Shown here one piece after another: positions 23,970 to 32,716 of a stretch of 64,000 bases of DNA. Location: assembly GCA_963735115.1 (NCBI GenBank), contig CAVTJR010000002.1:62001-126000 (forward strand), written 5' to 3'. A program made the position numbers and the translations under genes. The notes under the pieces are model-generated. The model saw nothing but the letters and a program-made list of their open reading frames with translations. It had not been told where the DNA came from and did not search any database. The first letter of the stretch is position 1; the number at the start of each line of letters is the position of its first letter. The DNA is from JAKACA01 sp963735115. GTDB taxonomy: Bacteria > Actinomycetota > Acidimicrobiia > Acidimicrobiales > Bog-793.

Positions 23970-24712
23970 GCCGCACGCTCGGCCGCCGAGGGCAGTGCAC
24001 TTCTCATGAGTTGTACGGCGCCCGCCGTCGTGACGACGAACAGCCCGACGAGGGCGAGGAGGAACAGGTCGCTCCCCGGCCAGCGCAGGCCGGCGCCTTC
24101 GCCGACCCAGAAGACCCCGAAGCTCGTCAGCATGATGCCCACACCCATCTTCATGGTGTTCTCCGGCACCTCGGAGAGCTGGCGGCCGACAATGGCGCCG
24201 ACGGTGCCCACGACCACCACCGCCGCCGCCGCCGACACGGCCGCCAGAGCGAGATGCCGTGAGCTCGAGCCGAGCGTCAGCACGATGAGCACGACCTCCA
24301 CTCCCTCGAGGAACACCCCTTTGAAGGCGACGGTGAATCCGACGGCGTCGCGGCGGGCAGCCGGCGATCCGGAGAGGGACGACACCGTCTCGGCGTAGAT
24401 GGCGTTCTCGTCGTGGAGCGCCTTGTGCCCGCTCGCGCGCAGGATCGCCTTGCGGAGCCAATTGAGGCCGAGCACGAGGAGCAGGCCGCCGATCACGACA
24501 CGCAGGGTGTTGAGCGGCACGAGGCGCACCAGGGGCAGGCCGACGACGCCGACGAGCACGGCGAGCACGACGATGGCGGCGGCGGCGCCTTCGAAGGCGG
24601 AGCGCCAGCCCCGCGAGACGCCGGCGGCGAGCACGATCGTGAGCGCCTCGACCATCTCGACGGCGCTGGCGCCGAACACGGCCAACGCAAGCACGACCGA
24701 GGACGTCGTCAC
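23966..24712 (-). CDS. Polytopic membrane protein (COG4280-like)
   Basis: A 248-residue protein with about six to seven hydrophobic helices. The first carries an acidic residue pair within the membrane ('GASAVEMVEALTIVLAAG'), and a similar element recurs in the second half ('TVAFKGVFLEGVEVVLIVL'), a two-fold repeat resembling cation transporters such as FTR1 or GDT1. I place it with COG4280, for which no function is established; metal or cation transport is inference. The GTG start overlaps the PafBC stop as GTGA and its own stop overlaps the next start, so the three genes form one coupled operon. Confidence 0.7.
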   Translation of the reverse strand: MTTSSVVLALAVFGASAVEMVEALTIVLAAGVSRGWRSAFEGAAAAIVVLAVLVGVVGLPLVRLVPLNTLRVVIGGLLLVLGLNWLRKAILRASGHKALHDENAIYAETVSSLSGSPAARRDAVGFTVAFKGVFLEGVEVVLIVLTLGSSSRHLALAAVSAAAAVVVVGTVGAIVGRQLSEVPENTMKMGVGIMLTSFGVFWVGEGAGLRWPGSDLFLLALVGLFVVTTAGAVQLMRSALPSAAERAA

Positions 24713-26874
24713 AACACCGACTCCGTGGCGAGGACGGGCCCCGGCCCGCCGTCCTCCACGTAGGCGCTGAGTGACCTCCGGGCGACGTTCACGCCCGCCT
24801 CCCCCAGCTCCGGCGGCGAGAGCACCTCAGTGCCGGGGCCGAGCCGAAGCAGCAGGCGCCCGAACCAACCGTCGGCGTCACCGACCAGGATCGTGGCCAT
24901 GAGCCGGCCACTGCCGTCGGCCATGGCCTCGATCGGCCCGGCCGCCACCTGTTCGACGGCGAGCTCCGATGCGGCCGGGAAAGCCACGATGGCGGCAACG
25001 GCGTCTGCGCCGCCGAGGAAGGCGCCGGGCCGCTGCAGCTCGTCGAAGAGATCGACCGGCTCCTCGAAGCGCTCACCCACGCGCCGCACGGACTGCACCC
25101 TGTCGAGCTGGAAGCGCCGCAGGCCGCCGGCCGAGTGGCACCAACCGTCGAGGTACCAGGTCCCCTCCCGGAGCACCACCTGATAGGGGTCGACCTGCCG
25201 CCTGCCAGGGGCCGTCGCCGAGCTCGAGAAGTACTCGATCTCGACTCGCTCGCGCCCTCGGGCGGCGTCCTGCAGCACCTGCAGATGCTCGGGCTGGTCG
25301 AGTTCCACGGCGAGCGGCGCCGAGCCAAGTGCCTCTTCCAGCTTGCCGAGCGCGGAGCGCAGCAACCCCTCCTCGTCGGCACCAGGGACCGAGAGCAGCG
25401 CCCGCGCAGCCGCCGCCAGCACGAAGCCCTCGTCGGGCGTGAGCCGCTGTGGTCGCTCGAACTCCCGCAAGCGCTGGGCCACCACCCGATCCCCATCGAC
25501 GAACAGCTCGATGAGCTCGTCAGGTGAGTAAGGAGGCACGCCGCAGCAGGCTGCGAGCTCGAGCTCGTGTACGAGCTCATCCTCGCTGATCGAGAAACGC
25601 TCCGCCACCTCCGCCAGATCCGCTTCCCCGACCCGAGCGAGGTGCACGAGGATGGCCAGCAGCCGGCGCAACCGCTCCCCCGCCATGACGGCATTCGCGA
25701 GGCGTGCCGGCGGCCCGGGCGCGTGCGAGCGGCGGGGGGTGGCGACCACACGGGAGGCGGCTTTGCGTGCCTTGGGGCGCCCAGGGGCGACTGCGGGCCG
25801 CTCCGGAGGCTGGGCGTCCCTGCCCCCGGCGCCCGCCTCGGCTCTGGAGGCACCCAGGCCGGCGCCCTGCTCACCGGCGAGCTCGCGCAACCTCTTCACG
25901 ACTGCGTTTCGCAGCTCGGGCGGTCCCTCGACGATGGCCGTGTCGCCGAGCCCGACCATCCAGGACACGAAGGCCTCCACGTCGCTGGCGCGCAGACGCA
26001 CCCGCACGCTCCCGTCGGCCTCCCAGCCGGCGATGGCTGCCCGGGGCACCTGGGTGGCGACCACGCGCGCCTGGCGGGCGTCGACGAGGACCCGAGCGAC
26101 GGGCACCTCGGCTGCAGCCTCCGTCGCGCTCCACGGCAGGAGGCGGATCTCGTCCCGCAGATCCCCGCCGGTCGGAGGCTCGAATGCGCCCGGCTCCCCC
26201 GCGGCCGGGAAGCTCTCCAAGCGGTCAACGCGAAACGTCCTGCGGGCGGGCCCGCCCTCGGCGGCCCGGTCGCGCCCGACGAGATACCACGCTCCGGCGC
26301 GAAAGGCCAGGCCGGACGGCTCCACTTCACGCTCGCGCCCGTGGTAACGGAACCGCACGACCGCCCGCTGCCGCAATGCTTCGTGGATGGGACCGAGCGC
26401 TGGCAGCGACGGCAGCACCGCCACCGGGGCCAAGCCGGGGCCGGCGCCGGCGCCGGCGGCGCCAAGACCGGCGCGACCGAGGGCGGCTTCGGTCACTGGG
26501 CTTCCCAGCTTGGCAATGGCGTCTGCCCCGGCCGCTCCTCCGAGCTGCACCGCGGCGATTGCAAAGCCGAGTGCCTGCGCCTCGCCGGCGTTCAGCCCGA
26601 GGTCAGGCAGGTAGTAATCGTCCGGCCGGATGCGATAGCCGACCTGCTGCTCGGAGTCGACCGGCTCCATGGTGAGCGGGATGCCGAGCTCCCGGAGCGC
26701 CCGCTTGTCACGCTCGAATGCCTGCCGAGCAGCCTCGGCCCCTTGCGGGTAACCGGCGATCGTGCCGGAGATCTCGCGCAAGGTGAGCGGGCGCGTGGTC
26801 TCGAGGAGGACGAGCACGAGGTTCGTCATCCGCTCGAGACGATCGAAGCGCTCCCGTGCAGGCATTGGCAGCAT
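24709..26874 (-). CDS. pafBC: Fused PafB-PafC-type WYL transcriptional regulator
   Basis: 721 residues in two similar halves, each with an N-terminal HTH and a WYL domain. Half 1: 'RFDRLERMTNLVLVLLETTR', 'ALRELGIPLTMEPVDSEQQ', then WYL elements 'RQRAVVRFRYHGREREVEP' and 'AGAWYLVGRDRA'. Half 2: 'RLRRLLAILVHLARVGEADL', then 'DAARGRERVEIEYFSSSATAP', 'YQVVLREGTWYLDGWCH' and 'FQLDRVQSVRRVGERFEEP'. In mycobacteria separate PafB and PafC form the LexA/RecA-independent DNA-damage activator; here they are one polypeptide, separated by an Ala/Pro/Arg-rich linker. ATG 26874 or 26865. Divergent from the ECF sigma gene by only 60 bases. No proteasome genes are nearby. Confidence 0.85.
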   Translation of the reverse strand: MLPMPARERFDRLERMTNLVLVLLETTRPLTLREISGTIAGYPQGAEAARQAFERDKRALRELGIPLTMEPVDSEQQVGYRIRPDDYYLPDLGLNAGEAQALGFAIAAVQLGGAAGADAIAKLGSPVTEAALGRAGLGAAGAGAGPGLAPVAVLPSLPALGPIHEALRQRAVVRFRYHGREREVEPSGLAFRAGAWYLVGRDRAAEGGPARRTFRVDRLESFPAAGEPGAFEPPTGGDLRDEIRLLPWSATEAAAEVPVARVLVDARQARVVATQVPRAAIAGWEADGSVRVRLRASDVEAFVSWMVGLGDTAIVEGPPELRNAVVKRLRELAGEQGAGLGASRAEAGAGGRDAQPPERPAVAPGRPKARKAASRVVATPRRSHAPGPPARLANAVMAGERLRRLLAILVHLARVGEADLAEVAERFSISEDELVHELELAACCGVPPYSPDELIELFVDGDRVVAQRLREFERPQRLTPDEGFVLAAAARALLSVPGADEEGLLRSALGKLEEALGSAPLAVELDQPEHLQVLQDAARGRERVEIEYFSSSATAPGRRQVDPYQVVLREGTWYLDGWCHSAGGLRRFQLDRVQSVRRVGERFEEPVDLFDELQRPGAFLGGADAVAAIVAFPAASELAVEQVAAGPIEAMADGSGRLMATILVGDADGWFGRLLLRLGPGTEVLSPPELGEAGVNVARRSLSAYVEDGGPGPVLATESVL

Positions 26875-26934
26875 GGTACGGCCATGGCAATCCGATCGAG
26901 GCTTACGGGCGTACCTCCTTGCGTGGGAGCAGCC

Positions 26935-27615
26935 ATGGCGAGCGGTGACACGCGATCCGACGAGGCGTTGCTGGGTGCGATGGCGCTCGGCGACGAGGCA
27001 GCCGGGGTTGCCTTCGTACGCCGGTACCAGCGCCGAGCCTTCGGGCTCGCCCTCTCGATCCTCGGTGATCCCGATCTCTCCGAGGACGTCGCGCAAGAAG
27101 CGCTTGTGCGCACCTGGCGCCATGCGCCCGTCTACGACTCCCGGCGGGCGTCGGTGACGACATGGGTCCTCACCATTACGCGCAACCTCGCTATCGACGC
27201 CCTCCGCATGCGGCGTGCCGTGCCGATCGACCCGGACGACATCATCAACCTCGGCATGATCAGCAACGAGCCCGATCCGAGCGACCAGGCGCAGCGGGGC
27301 GACGCCACTGCCCGCGTCCGCCTGGCATTGGCCTCCGTGCCCCTCGAGCAGCGCCGCGCCCTCGTGCTCTCGGCCTTCTACGGCCTGACGGCCGAGGAGA
27401 TCTCGAGACAGGAGGCGATCCCACTCGGCACGGCCAAGACGCGGATCCGCGCCGGGCTCGGCAAGGTCCGCTCGCTCCTCGCCGCCGACGGGCAGTACGA
27501 GGGTGCCCTCCAGCTGCCCCGGGCGCCGAGGCCGGCGAGCAGCCCGAACGTTCCCCCAGAGCCGGGTCCCACGCCCGGTGCAGCACACCCATCGCACCAG
27601 GAGCACCTCTCATGA
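26935..27615 (+). CDS. ECF-type RNA polymerase sigma factor
   Basis: 226 residues. Region 2 (about 20-95): 'FVRRYQRRAFGLALSILGDP', 'DLSEDVAQEALVRTWRHAPV' and 'RASVTTWVLTITRNLAIDAL'. Region 4 (about 130-185): 'LASVPLEQRRALVLSAFYGL', 'TAEEISRQEAIPLGTAKTRI'. A Pro-rich C-terminal tail of about 35 residues follows. It directs polymerase to a specific promoter set, normally held by the anti-sigma factor encoded next. ATG 26935 is preferred because homology begins shortly after it; the stop overlaps the next ATG. Such pairs usually autoregulate from the upstream promoter. Confidence 0.92.
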   Translation: MASGDTRSDEALLGAMALGDEAAGVAFVRRYQRRAFGLALSILGDPDLSEDVAQEALVRTWRHAPVYDSRRASVTTWVLTITRNLAIDALRMRRAVPIDPDDIINLGMISNEPDPSDQAQRGDATARVRLALASVPLEQRRALVLSAFYGLTAEEISRQEAIPLGTAKTRIRAGLGKVRSLLAADGQYEGALQLPRAPRPASSPNVPPEPGPTPGAAHPSHQEHLS

Positions 27616-28421
27616 CGACGCCAACCCCCGACCGCTTCGCCGACGACGCCGGCCAGGGTGGCGCCCAGCCCGGCGAGAGTGCCGAGAGCGGACGGCTCAG
27701 CGGGTGCGAGTTCTTCGGCTCCGTCGCCTCCGAGCTGGCTCTCGGGTCGCTGACGGGCGCCGACCGCTCCGCTGCGCTCGCCCACCTCGACGGCTGCGAG
27801 GAGTGCAGCGCCTTGATCACCGAGCTCTCCGCCGCCGCCGACGCCCTGCTGTGGGTGGCGCCGGAGGCGGATCCACCGGCGGGCTTCGAAGTGCGGTGGC
27901 TCGGCCGTATCCGTCCGGACAGCGCCGCAGCCGCTCCGGCTCCCTCCCCGGCCGCGGCTGAGGCTGGCGGCGGTGCCGTCATCGCTTTCCGTCGACGAGC
28001 GCAGGCGTGGTTCGCGGCGGCGGCCGCCGCCATCGTCATCGCCGGCGCCGGCATCGGCGTCGGCGTGGCCGTCGCCCCCCAACATGGAACGCAGGCGGCC
28101 ACTGGCCAGATCCGGTTGGCGTCGTTGCGGTCCATCTCGACCGACGACGGCGGAGCCCCCGGTACCGCCGTCGGCGAGGTGGCGGTCACGGCCGGCAGCC
28201 CCTCGTGGATCCTCATGACCTTCCAGAAGCCGGGCTGGTCGGGGCAGGTCGAGTGCGTCGTGTCCCAGCACGGCCAGTCGAGGAAGGTGGGGACGTTCTT
28301 CCTGTATGACGGGACGGGAACCTGGGCGTTGCGCCTCCCTTCTTCTGGGGCGTCGGTGACCTCTGCCGAGGTCCGGGACATGAGCGGCGCCGTCCTTGCC
28401 ACGGCGACCTTCGCCAATTGA
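27612..28421 (+). CDS. Membrane anti-sigma factor with zinc-binding HxxxCxxC motif
   Basis: 269 residues. The cytoplasmic N-terminal domain holds the ZAS motif 'AHLDGCEECSAL' (H58, C62, C65). One membrane helix lies around 'QAWFAAAAAAIVIAGAGIGV'. The extracytoplasmic domain is of the RskA/SigK-regulator type ('GEVAVTAGSPSWILMTFQKP', 'SAEVRDMSGAVLATATF'). It binds the ECF factor encoded immediately upstream and releases it on a surface signal, usually after proteolysis. ATG 27612 overlaps the sigma stop (ATGA), giving a fixed partner ratio. Confidence 0.9.
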   Translation: MTTPTPDRFADDAGQGGAQPGESAESGRLSGCEFFGSVASELALGSLTGADRSAALAHLDGCEECSALITELSAAADALLWVAPEADPPAGFEVRWLGRIRPDSAAAAPAPSPAAAEAGGGAVIAFRRRAQAWFAAAAAAIVIAGAGIGVGVAVAPQHGTQAATGQIRLASLRSISTDDGGAPGTAVGEVAVTAGSPSWILMTFQKPGWSGQVECVVSQHGQSRKVGTFFLYDGTGTWALRLPSSGASVTSAEVRDMSGAVLATATFAN

Positions 28422-28473
28422 TCACCCCTCCACAGATCCCTGACGCCTCACCGAAAGGAAACCCGCACGCACC

Positions 28474-28785
28474 ATGAAGTCCCATGGCCGCACCGCCTTC
28501 GGCATGACATCGGCGGACACGGGGGTGACGGTGTCCTCCGGCCGGTACCTCTCGTCTCCGCTCGGGCTCACGATGGCGCCGAACGGCGACATCCTCACGG
28601 TGAACGGCGGCAACGGGTACATCGTCGAAACCAGACCGGGTGGCGCGCAGATCGAGTGGATCTTCCTCGACATGTCAGGGACGCCCGAAGGCGCCGGGGC
28701 CCTCTTCGGCCTCGCCGTCCAACCCGGCAACAAGGGCGTGTACTTCGTGGACGACGATCTGGACAGCCTGCAGCTGTTCCACTGA
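28474..28785 (+). pseudogene. C-terminal fragment of an NHL/beta-propeller secreted protein
   Basis: 103 residues covering only the last two blades of a propeller: 'SSPLGLTMAPNGDILTVNGG', 'NGYIVETRPGGAQIEWIFLD' and 'LFGLAVQPGNKGVYFVDDD'. Full proteins of this kind have six or more blades and a signal peptide, both missing here. The apparent start (ATG 28474) may be fortuitous, although an AAAGGAAA lies about 12 bases upstream. It sits directly after the sigma/anti-sigma pair, whose target or signal partner the intact ancestor might have been; that is speculation. Confidence 0.55.
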
Positions 28786-28800
28786 ATCCCCTGATCCATC

Positions 28801-28859
28801 GAGCCCTCGGGGCTCACGAAGCGCCCTGGGAGGGCCAACTGCCCCCGGTCACCCAGGGC
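28801..28859. terminator. Double stem-loop between convergent genes
   Basis: GAGCCC-TCG-GGGCTC (28801-28815) is followed by GCCCTGGG (28823-28830) pairing with CCCAGGGC (28852-28859). The pair lies between the plus-strand propeller fragment and the minus-strand TIGR03085 gene and could stop transcription from both sides. No T-tracts. Confidence 0.5.
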
Positions 28860-28930
28860 TCGCTGCGCTCGGACACGTGCCGAGCGCAGCGGCGCGTCAC
28901 GGACCGGCCGCGGCCGTCGTGTGGCGGCGT

Positions 28931-29557
28931 TCAGATGCCGAGGCGGGCGTCCTCGAGAGCCTCGAGCGCCGCATCGGGCCCCTCGAGCTCCAAGCGGGCG
29001 GCCTTCTTCCGGCCCATCAGCAACAAGATGAGCTCCTGCGGTCCGCCCGTCACCTCGGCGCGTACTTCGCCGCTTCGGGCTACCTGGGATCCGAACCCGG
29101 GTGCAACGAGCTCGAGACCGGCACCCCGCAAGTGACGCGACATGAAGCGAGCTCCACGCTTCACGAGCGGCCACAAAGCCGCGTCGAGCACGGCGTCCTC
29201 CCGCGGCTCCCAGCCGTCCTCGGCTCGCCGGACGTCCTCGTGATGCACGAAATACTCCATGAGGTTCACCTGGGCGTCCAGGAGGCGCATCGGGTAGGGC
29301 GGGCCGCTGCGAACCCGCCGGATGAGGCCTCCGTAACCGAGGTCTCGCTTGGCCCTCTCCATGGCACGCTCGGTGATCTCGGCAAAGGGCGGGAAGAGGA
29401 TCCCCGGCGAGGCTAGCGGGCGGCTCTCGCGCACGAAGAGATGGGCTGCGAGATCGGAGGTCGTCCACCCTTCGCACAGCGTCGGGGCGAGCGGACCCCG
29501 CTCCTCGAGGAGGTTGCAGAGCGCTTGTCGTTCCGACTGCGCCAGCGACGGTGCCAT
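28931..29557 (-). CDS. TIGR03085-type protein (DinB/MDMPI-like metal-binding fold)
   Basis: A 208-residue actinobacterial protein of the DinB-like superfamily that includes mycothiol-dependent enzymes. It has the opening 'LAQSERQALCNLLEERGPLA', 'LCEGWTTSDLAAHLFVRES', the metal-site His pair in 'QVNLMEYFVHHEDVRRAED' and a C-terminal 'VTGGPQELILLLMGRKKAA' block. The reaction is unknown. ATG 29557 is chosen over upstream codons because homology starts there and upstream codons overlap the divergent peptidase gene. Cytoplasmic. Confidence 0.8.
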   Translation of the reverse strand: MAPSLAQSERQALCNLLEERGPLAPTLCEGWTTSDLAAHLFVRESRPLASPGILFPPFAEITERAMERAKRDLGYGGLIRRVRSGPPYPMRLLDAQVNLMEYFVHHEDVRRAEDGWEPREDAVLDAALWPLVKRGARFMSRHLRGAGLELVAPGFGSQVARSGEVRAEVTGGPQELILLLMGRKKAARLELEGPDAALEALEDARLGI

Positions 29558-29642
29558 GGCGACACCGTACCGGTGACCATCTCGTGCTGGTGCGGCGCCA
29601 GCGCCTTCGCACCTCGATGGCATCTGCGCTAGACACACTCCG

Positions 29643-30374
29643 ATGCCGGATCGACACATCCTTGCAACGAGCGGCGGTAAGCGGTGGACGGGGCGGGCGA
29701 ACCAGTGGAGCTTCGGCGGCCTGTTCCGCTACGCCCTGGAGCTGTCGGGCAAGGAACGCCCCCGTCTTTGCTTCGTCGCCACCGCCAGCGGAGACAGCGA
29801 CGCCACCGTTGCCAGCTGCTACGCAGCTGCCGCCGGGGAGCCCGTCGAGCCGTATCACCTGCAGCTGTTCCCGATGCCGAACGTCGACGACATCGCTTCG
29901 TTCCTCTGCTCCATGGACGTCATCTGGGTCGGGGGAGGCTCGGTCGCCAACCTGCTGGCGATCTGGCGGGTGCACGGTGTCGACGAGGCCATGCAGGCTG
30001 CGTGGGAGGCGGGCGTCGTCCTGGCGGGATCGAGCGCAGGCTCAATCTGCTGGCACGTCGGGGGCACGACCGACTCCTTCGGCCTGGAGCTGCGCCCTCT
30101 GACGAACGGACTCGGGTTCCTCCCGTACGCCAACGGCGTGCACTACGACGGGGAGGAGCAACGTCGCCCGCTCGTGCAGCGGCTCGTGGCGGACGGCGCC
30201 TTGCCGCTCACGTTCGCCACCGACGACGGCGTCGGACTGCACTATGTCGGGACCGATCTCGTCGAAGCGGTCGCCGATCTGCCCGGCAAGTCGGCATGGC
30301 GCATCGAGGCCGGGCATTCCGGCGGGATGACCGAGACCCGCCTGCCCACCCGCCTGCTCGACGGGGAGTCGTAG
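29643..30374 (+). CDS. Peptidase E-like serine peptidase (family S51)
   Basis: 243 residues with the class-I glutamine-amidotransferase-like fold. The nucleophile Ser is in 'GVVLAGSSAGSICWHVGG', the glycine-rich loop is 'DVIWVGGGSVANLLAIWRV', and the acid/His region lies in 'YANGVHYDGEEQRRPL'. Peptidase E cleaves N-terminal Asp dipeptides; many actinobacterial homologues have no defined substrate. ATG 29643. It stands alone between divergent TIGR03085 and the convergent repair operon. Confidence 0.85.
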   Translation: MPDRHILATSGGKRWTGRANQWSFGGLFRYALELSGKERPRLCFVATASGDSDATVASCYAAAAGEPVEPYHLQLFPMPNVDDIASFLCSMDVIWVGGGSVANLLAIWRVHGVDEAMQAAWEAGVVLAGSSAGSICWHVGGTTDSFGLELRPLTNGLGFLPYANGVHYDGEEQRRPLVQRLVADGALPLTFATDDGVGLHYVGTDLVEAVADLPGKSAWRIEAGHSGGMTETRLPTRLLDGES

Positions 30375-30399
30375 CCCAGGTCCCGTTGGGTGCTCACGC

Positions 30400-30927
30400 T
30401 CAGGCTCCCGCCCCGGAGGCGACGGCGCCCGCCTCGTAGTCGAGCAGCCACTTCTTCAGATCGAGACCTCCCCCATAGCCGGTGAGGCTGCCGTTCGACC
30501 CGATCACCCGGTGACAGGGCAGGATGAGCGGGATGGGATTGCGTCCGTTCGCCAGCCCGACCGCCCGGCACGCCTTCGGGTTGCCGACGCGGGCGGCAAG
30601 CTGCCCGTAGCTCTCGGTCTCCCCGTACCCGATATCGGCGAGAGCGAACCAGACGCGTCGCTGGAACTCCGTGCCCGACGGCTGCAGGGGCAACGAGAAC
30701 GTCCGCAGTCGCTGGTCGAAATACGCATCGATCTGGTTGACGGTCTCGTCGACCGCGTCCGGTGTCCCGCGCCGGTCCGGCGCCATCGTCGTCTCGTCGA
30801 ACGAACCGGGCAGTCCGACGAAGTGCAGCCACTCGGTGTCACCGACGACCAACATGTGGCCGACAGGTGTCGGCGTCACCCACCATTCGTCCTTGTCACC
30901 CAGCGTCGGGTTCGTCATCGATGTCAC
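30400..30927 (-). CDS. ogt: Methylated-DNA-protein-cysteine S-methyltransferase
   Basis: A 175-residue suicide repair protein that transfers O6-alkyl groups from guanine to its own Cys. The active site 'IPLILPCHRVIGSNGSLTGYG' carries the canonical PCHR. Upstream 'FQRRVWFALADIGYGETESY' and 'AARVGNPKACRAVGLANGRN' are the conserved DNA-binding helix-turn-helix. The GTG start at 30927 overlaps the stop of the Ada-AlkA gene as GTGA, so the two repair functions are translated together. Confidence 0.93.
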   Translation of the reverse strand: MTSMTNPTLGDKDEWWVTPTPVGHMLVVGDTEWLHFVGLPGSFDETTMAPDRRGTPDAVDETVNQIDAYFDQRLRTFSLPLQPSGTEFQRRVWFALADIGYGETESYGQLAARVGNPKACRAVGLANGRNPIPLILPCHRVIGSNGSLTGYGGGLDLKKWLLDYEAGAVASGAGA

Positions 30928-32612
30928 GTCACCGTCTCCTTCTCTCGTTGAAGCTGTCTTCGAGGGGCCCGTCCGTGGCCGCTGCTTGCGCCGTTGCCGT
31001 GCGGAGCGCCGTCGCCCAGCAATGACCACAGGTACTGCAAGGCATATGCCCGATACGGCCGCCAGCCCTCCGCCAGGGCGCTCGCCTGCCGTTCGCCGCC
31101 AGAAAGGCCCAACCGCTCCAGCGCGCGGCGCACGCCAAGGTCGCTCGCCATGAAGGCGTCGGGGTCACCGAGTGCCCGCATCCGCACGTAGGCAACCGTC
31201 CAGGGACCGATGCCCGGGAGGGACAGCAGCTGAGCCGCGGCGGCATCACGATCCGTCGTGCGGTCCAGCACCACTTCTCCTGACGCGAGGGCCTCCGCCA
31301 GCACTACGAGGGCTCGGCCTCGAGCCCCCGGCATGGGGAGCTTGCCGACCGGCAGACCGGCGATCACCTCGACGCTCGGGAACTCCCGCTCCACGGTGCC
31401 GACGGGGAACGCCAGCAGGCGGCCGTGGGCGAGAGCGAGCCGGCCGGCGAGCGTCCGGGCGCCCGTCACGCTCACCTGCTGGCCGAGCACGGCCCGCAGG
31501 GCAAGCTCGCCGCCGTCGACGTGCCCGGGTATCCGCAGCCCCGGGAGACCTGTGACGGCGGATCCGAGCACTCGGTCGCCCCCGAGGACTTCCTGCACCG
31601 CCGCCGGGTCGGCGTCGAGGTCGAAGACGTGCTTGATCCGCTGCACAGCGAGGGTGAGATCTCGCAGGTCCTCCAACTGCAGAGAGCACCGCAGCGCACC
31701 GTCGCCACCGTCGCGCACCGTCGCCACGCCTGCGCCGTGCGGAAGGCTGAGCGCCCTGCGGTAGTACCGCCCGTCGCCCTCCTCGACGCCCGGCACCGCC
31801 CGATCCGCCAGGAAGGCGAACAGCACCCCCATCGGGAACGGCCGACGGTAGGCCAGGCGCAGCGTCACCGAGCGCGGCCCGCCGGCCTCGCTCGAGACGC
31901 AGGCGGCTTGACCCGTTCGGCGGCCGGCCCGCTCACGCATCGCTCGCGGCGGTTCACCGAAGATCTCCCGCAACGTGTCGTTGAACTGGCGCACGCTTCC
32001 AAACCCAGCGGCGAAGACGACCTCTGCGATCCGCAGATCCGTCGTCTCGAGGAGGACGCGGGCCGTCTCCGCACGTTGCGCACGGGCGAGCTCGAGCGGT
32101 CCGGCGCCCACTTCGGCAACGAGCAGGCGCTGGAGCTGCCGTGGGCTGTAGCCGAGACGTCGGGCGAGGCCGGAGACGCCCTCGCGATCGATGACGCCCT
32201 CGTGGATGGACCGCATCGCCCGCCCGACGACGTCGCCGCGGCGGTTCCACTCCGGCGACCCGGGAGCCGCGTCCGGACGGCAGCGCTTGCACGCCCGGAA
32301 GCCGGCCCGCTGTGCTGCCGCCGACGTCGGGAAGAAGCGCACCCGGTCCCGCCTCGGCTTCACCGATGGGCAGCTCGCGCGACAGTAGATGCCCGTCGAA
32401 GTCACGCCGGCGAAGAACCAGCCGTCGAAACGCACATCGCGGGCGACGAGCGCCCGGTAGCGGAGGTCATCGTCCCCGCCGGCAGCCGTCCCACGGCGGT
32501 CTGAGAGGGAGCCCGGCGCCGTGCGTGCGGCGAGCGCCAGAGAAGGGGGACGAGGTGTCACCCAAGCAGTATCCCAGACGGCTGTGTCAGCGGTCTGGCG
32601 GAAATCGGACAC
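30924..32612 (-). CDS. Ada-type activator fused to AlkA DNA-3-methyladenine glycosylase
   Basis: 562 residues. Residues 45-115 are the Ada zinc domain with C77, C81, C108 and C111 ('GIYCRASCPSVKPRRDRVRF', 'RACKRCRPDA'); C77 is the methylphosphotriester acceptor. Residues 125-225 are an AraC helix-turn-helix ('LARRLGYSPRQLQRLLVAEV', 'VVFAAGFGSVRQFNDTLREI'). Residues 250-535 are AlkA, with HhH 'LLSLPGIGPWTVAYVRMRAL' and catalytic Asp in 'PDAFMASDLGVRRAL'. Methylation of C77 converts it into an activator of alkylation repair while the C-terminus excises alkylated bases. The exact start is uncertain: 32612 or GTG 32561. Confidence 0.92.
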   Translation of the reverse strand: MSDFRQTADTAVWDTAWVTPRPPSLALAARTAPGSLSDRRGTAAGGDDDLRYRALVARDVRFDGWFFAGVTSTGIYCRASCPSVKPRRDRVRFFPTSAAAQRAGFRACKRCRPDAAPGSPEWNRRGDVVGRAMRSIHEGVIDREGVSGLARRLGYSPRQLQRLLVAEVGAGPLELARAQRAETARVLLETTDLRIAEVVFAAGFGSVRQFNDTLREIFGEPPRAMRERAGRRTGQAACVSSEAGGPRSVTLRLAYRRPFPMGVLFAFLADRAVPGVEEGDGRYYRRALSLPHGAGVATVRDGGDGALRCSLQLEDLRDLTLAVQRIKHVFDLDADPAAVQEVLGGDRVLGSAVTGLPGLRIPGHVDGGELALRAVLGQQVSVTGARTLAGRLALAHGRLLAFPVGTVEREFPSVEVIAGLPVGKLPMPGARGRALVVLAEALASGEVVLDRTTDRDAAAAQLLSLPGIGPWTVAYVRMRALGDPDAFMASDLGVRRALERLGLSGGERQASALAEGWRPYRAYALQYLWSLLGDGAPHGNGASSGHGRAPRRQLQREKETVT

Positions 32613-32716
32613 GCATCTGGGCAGGTCGAACGGCGCCCGCCGTCACCGCATCGCTGGCGAAGGGGGATATCGTCGCAGCCAAGACAACGACGTCGATCCA
32701 GCGCGGGAGTCGCCCC

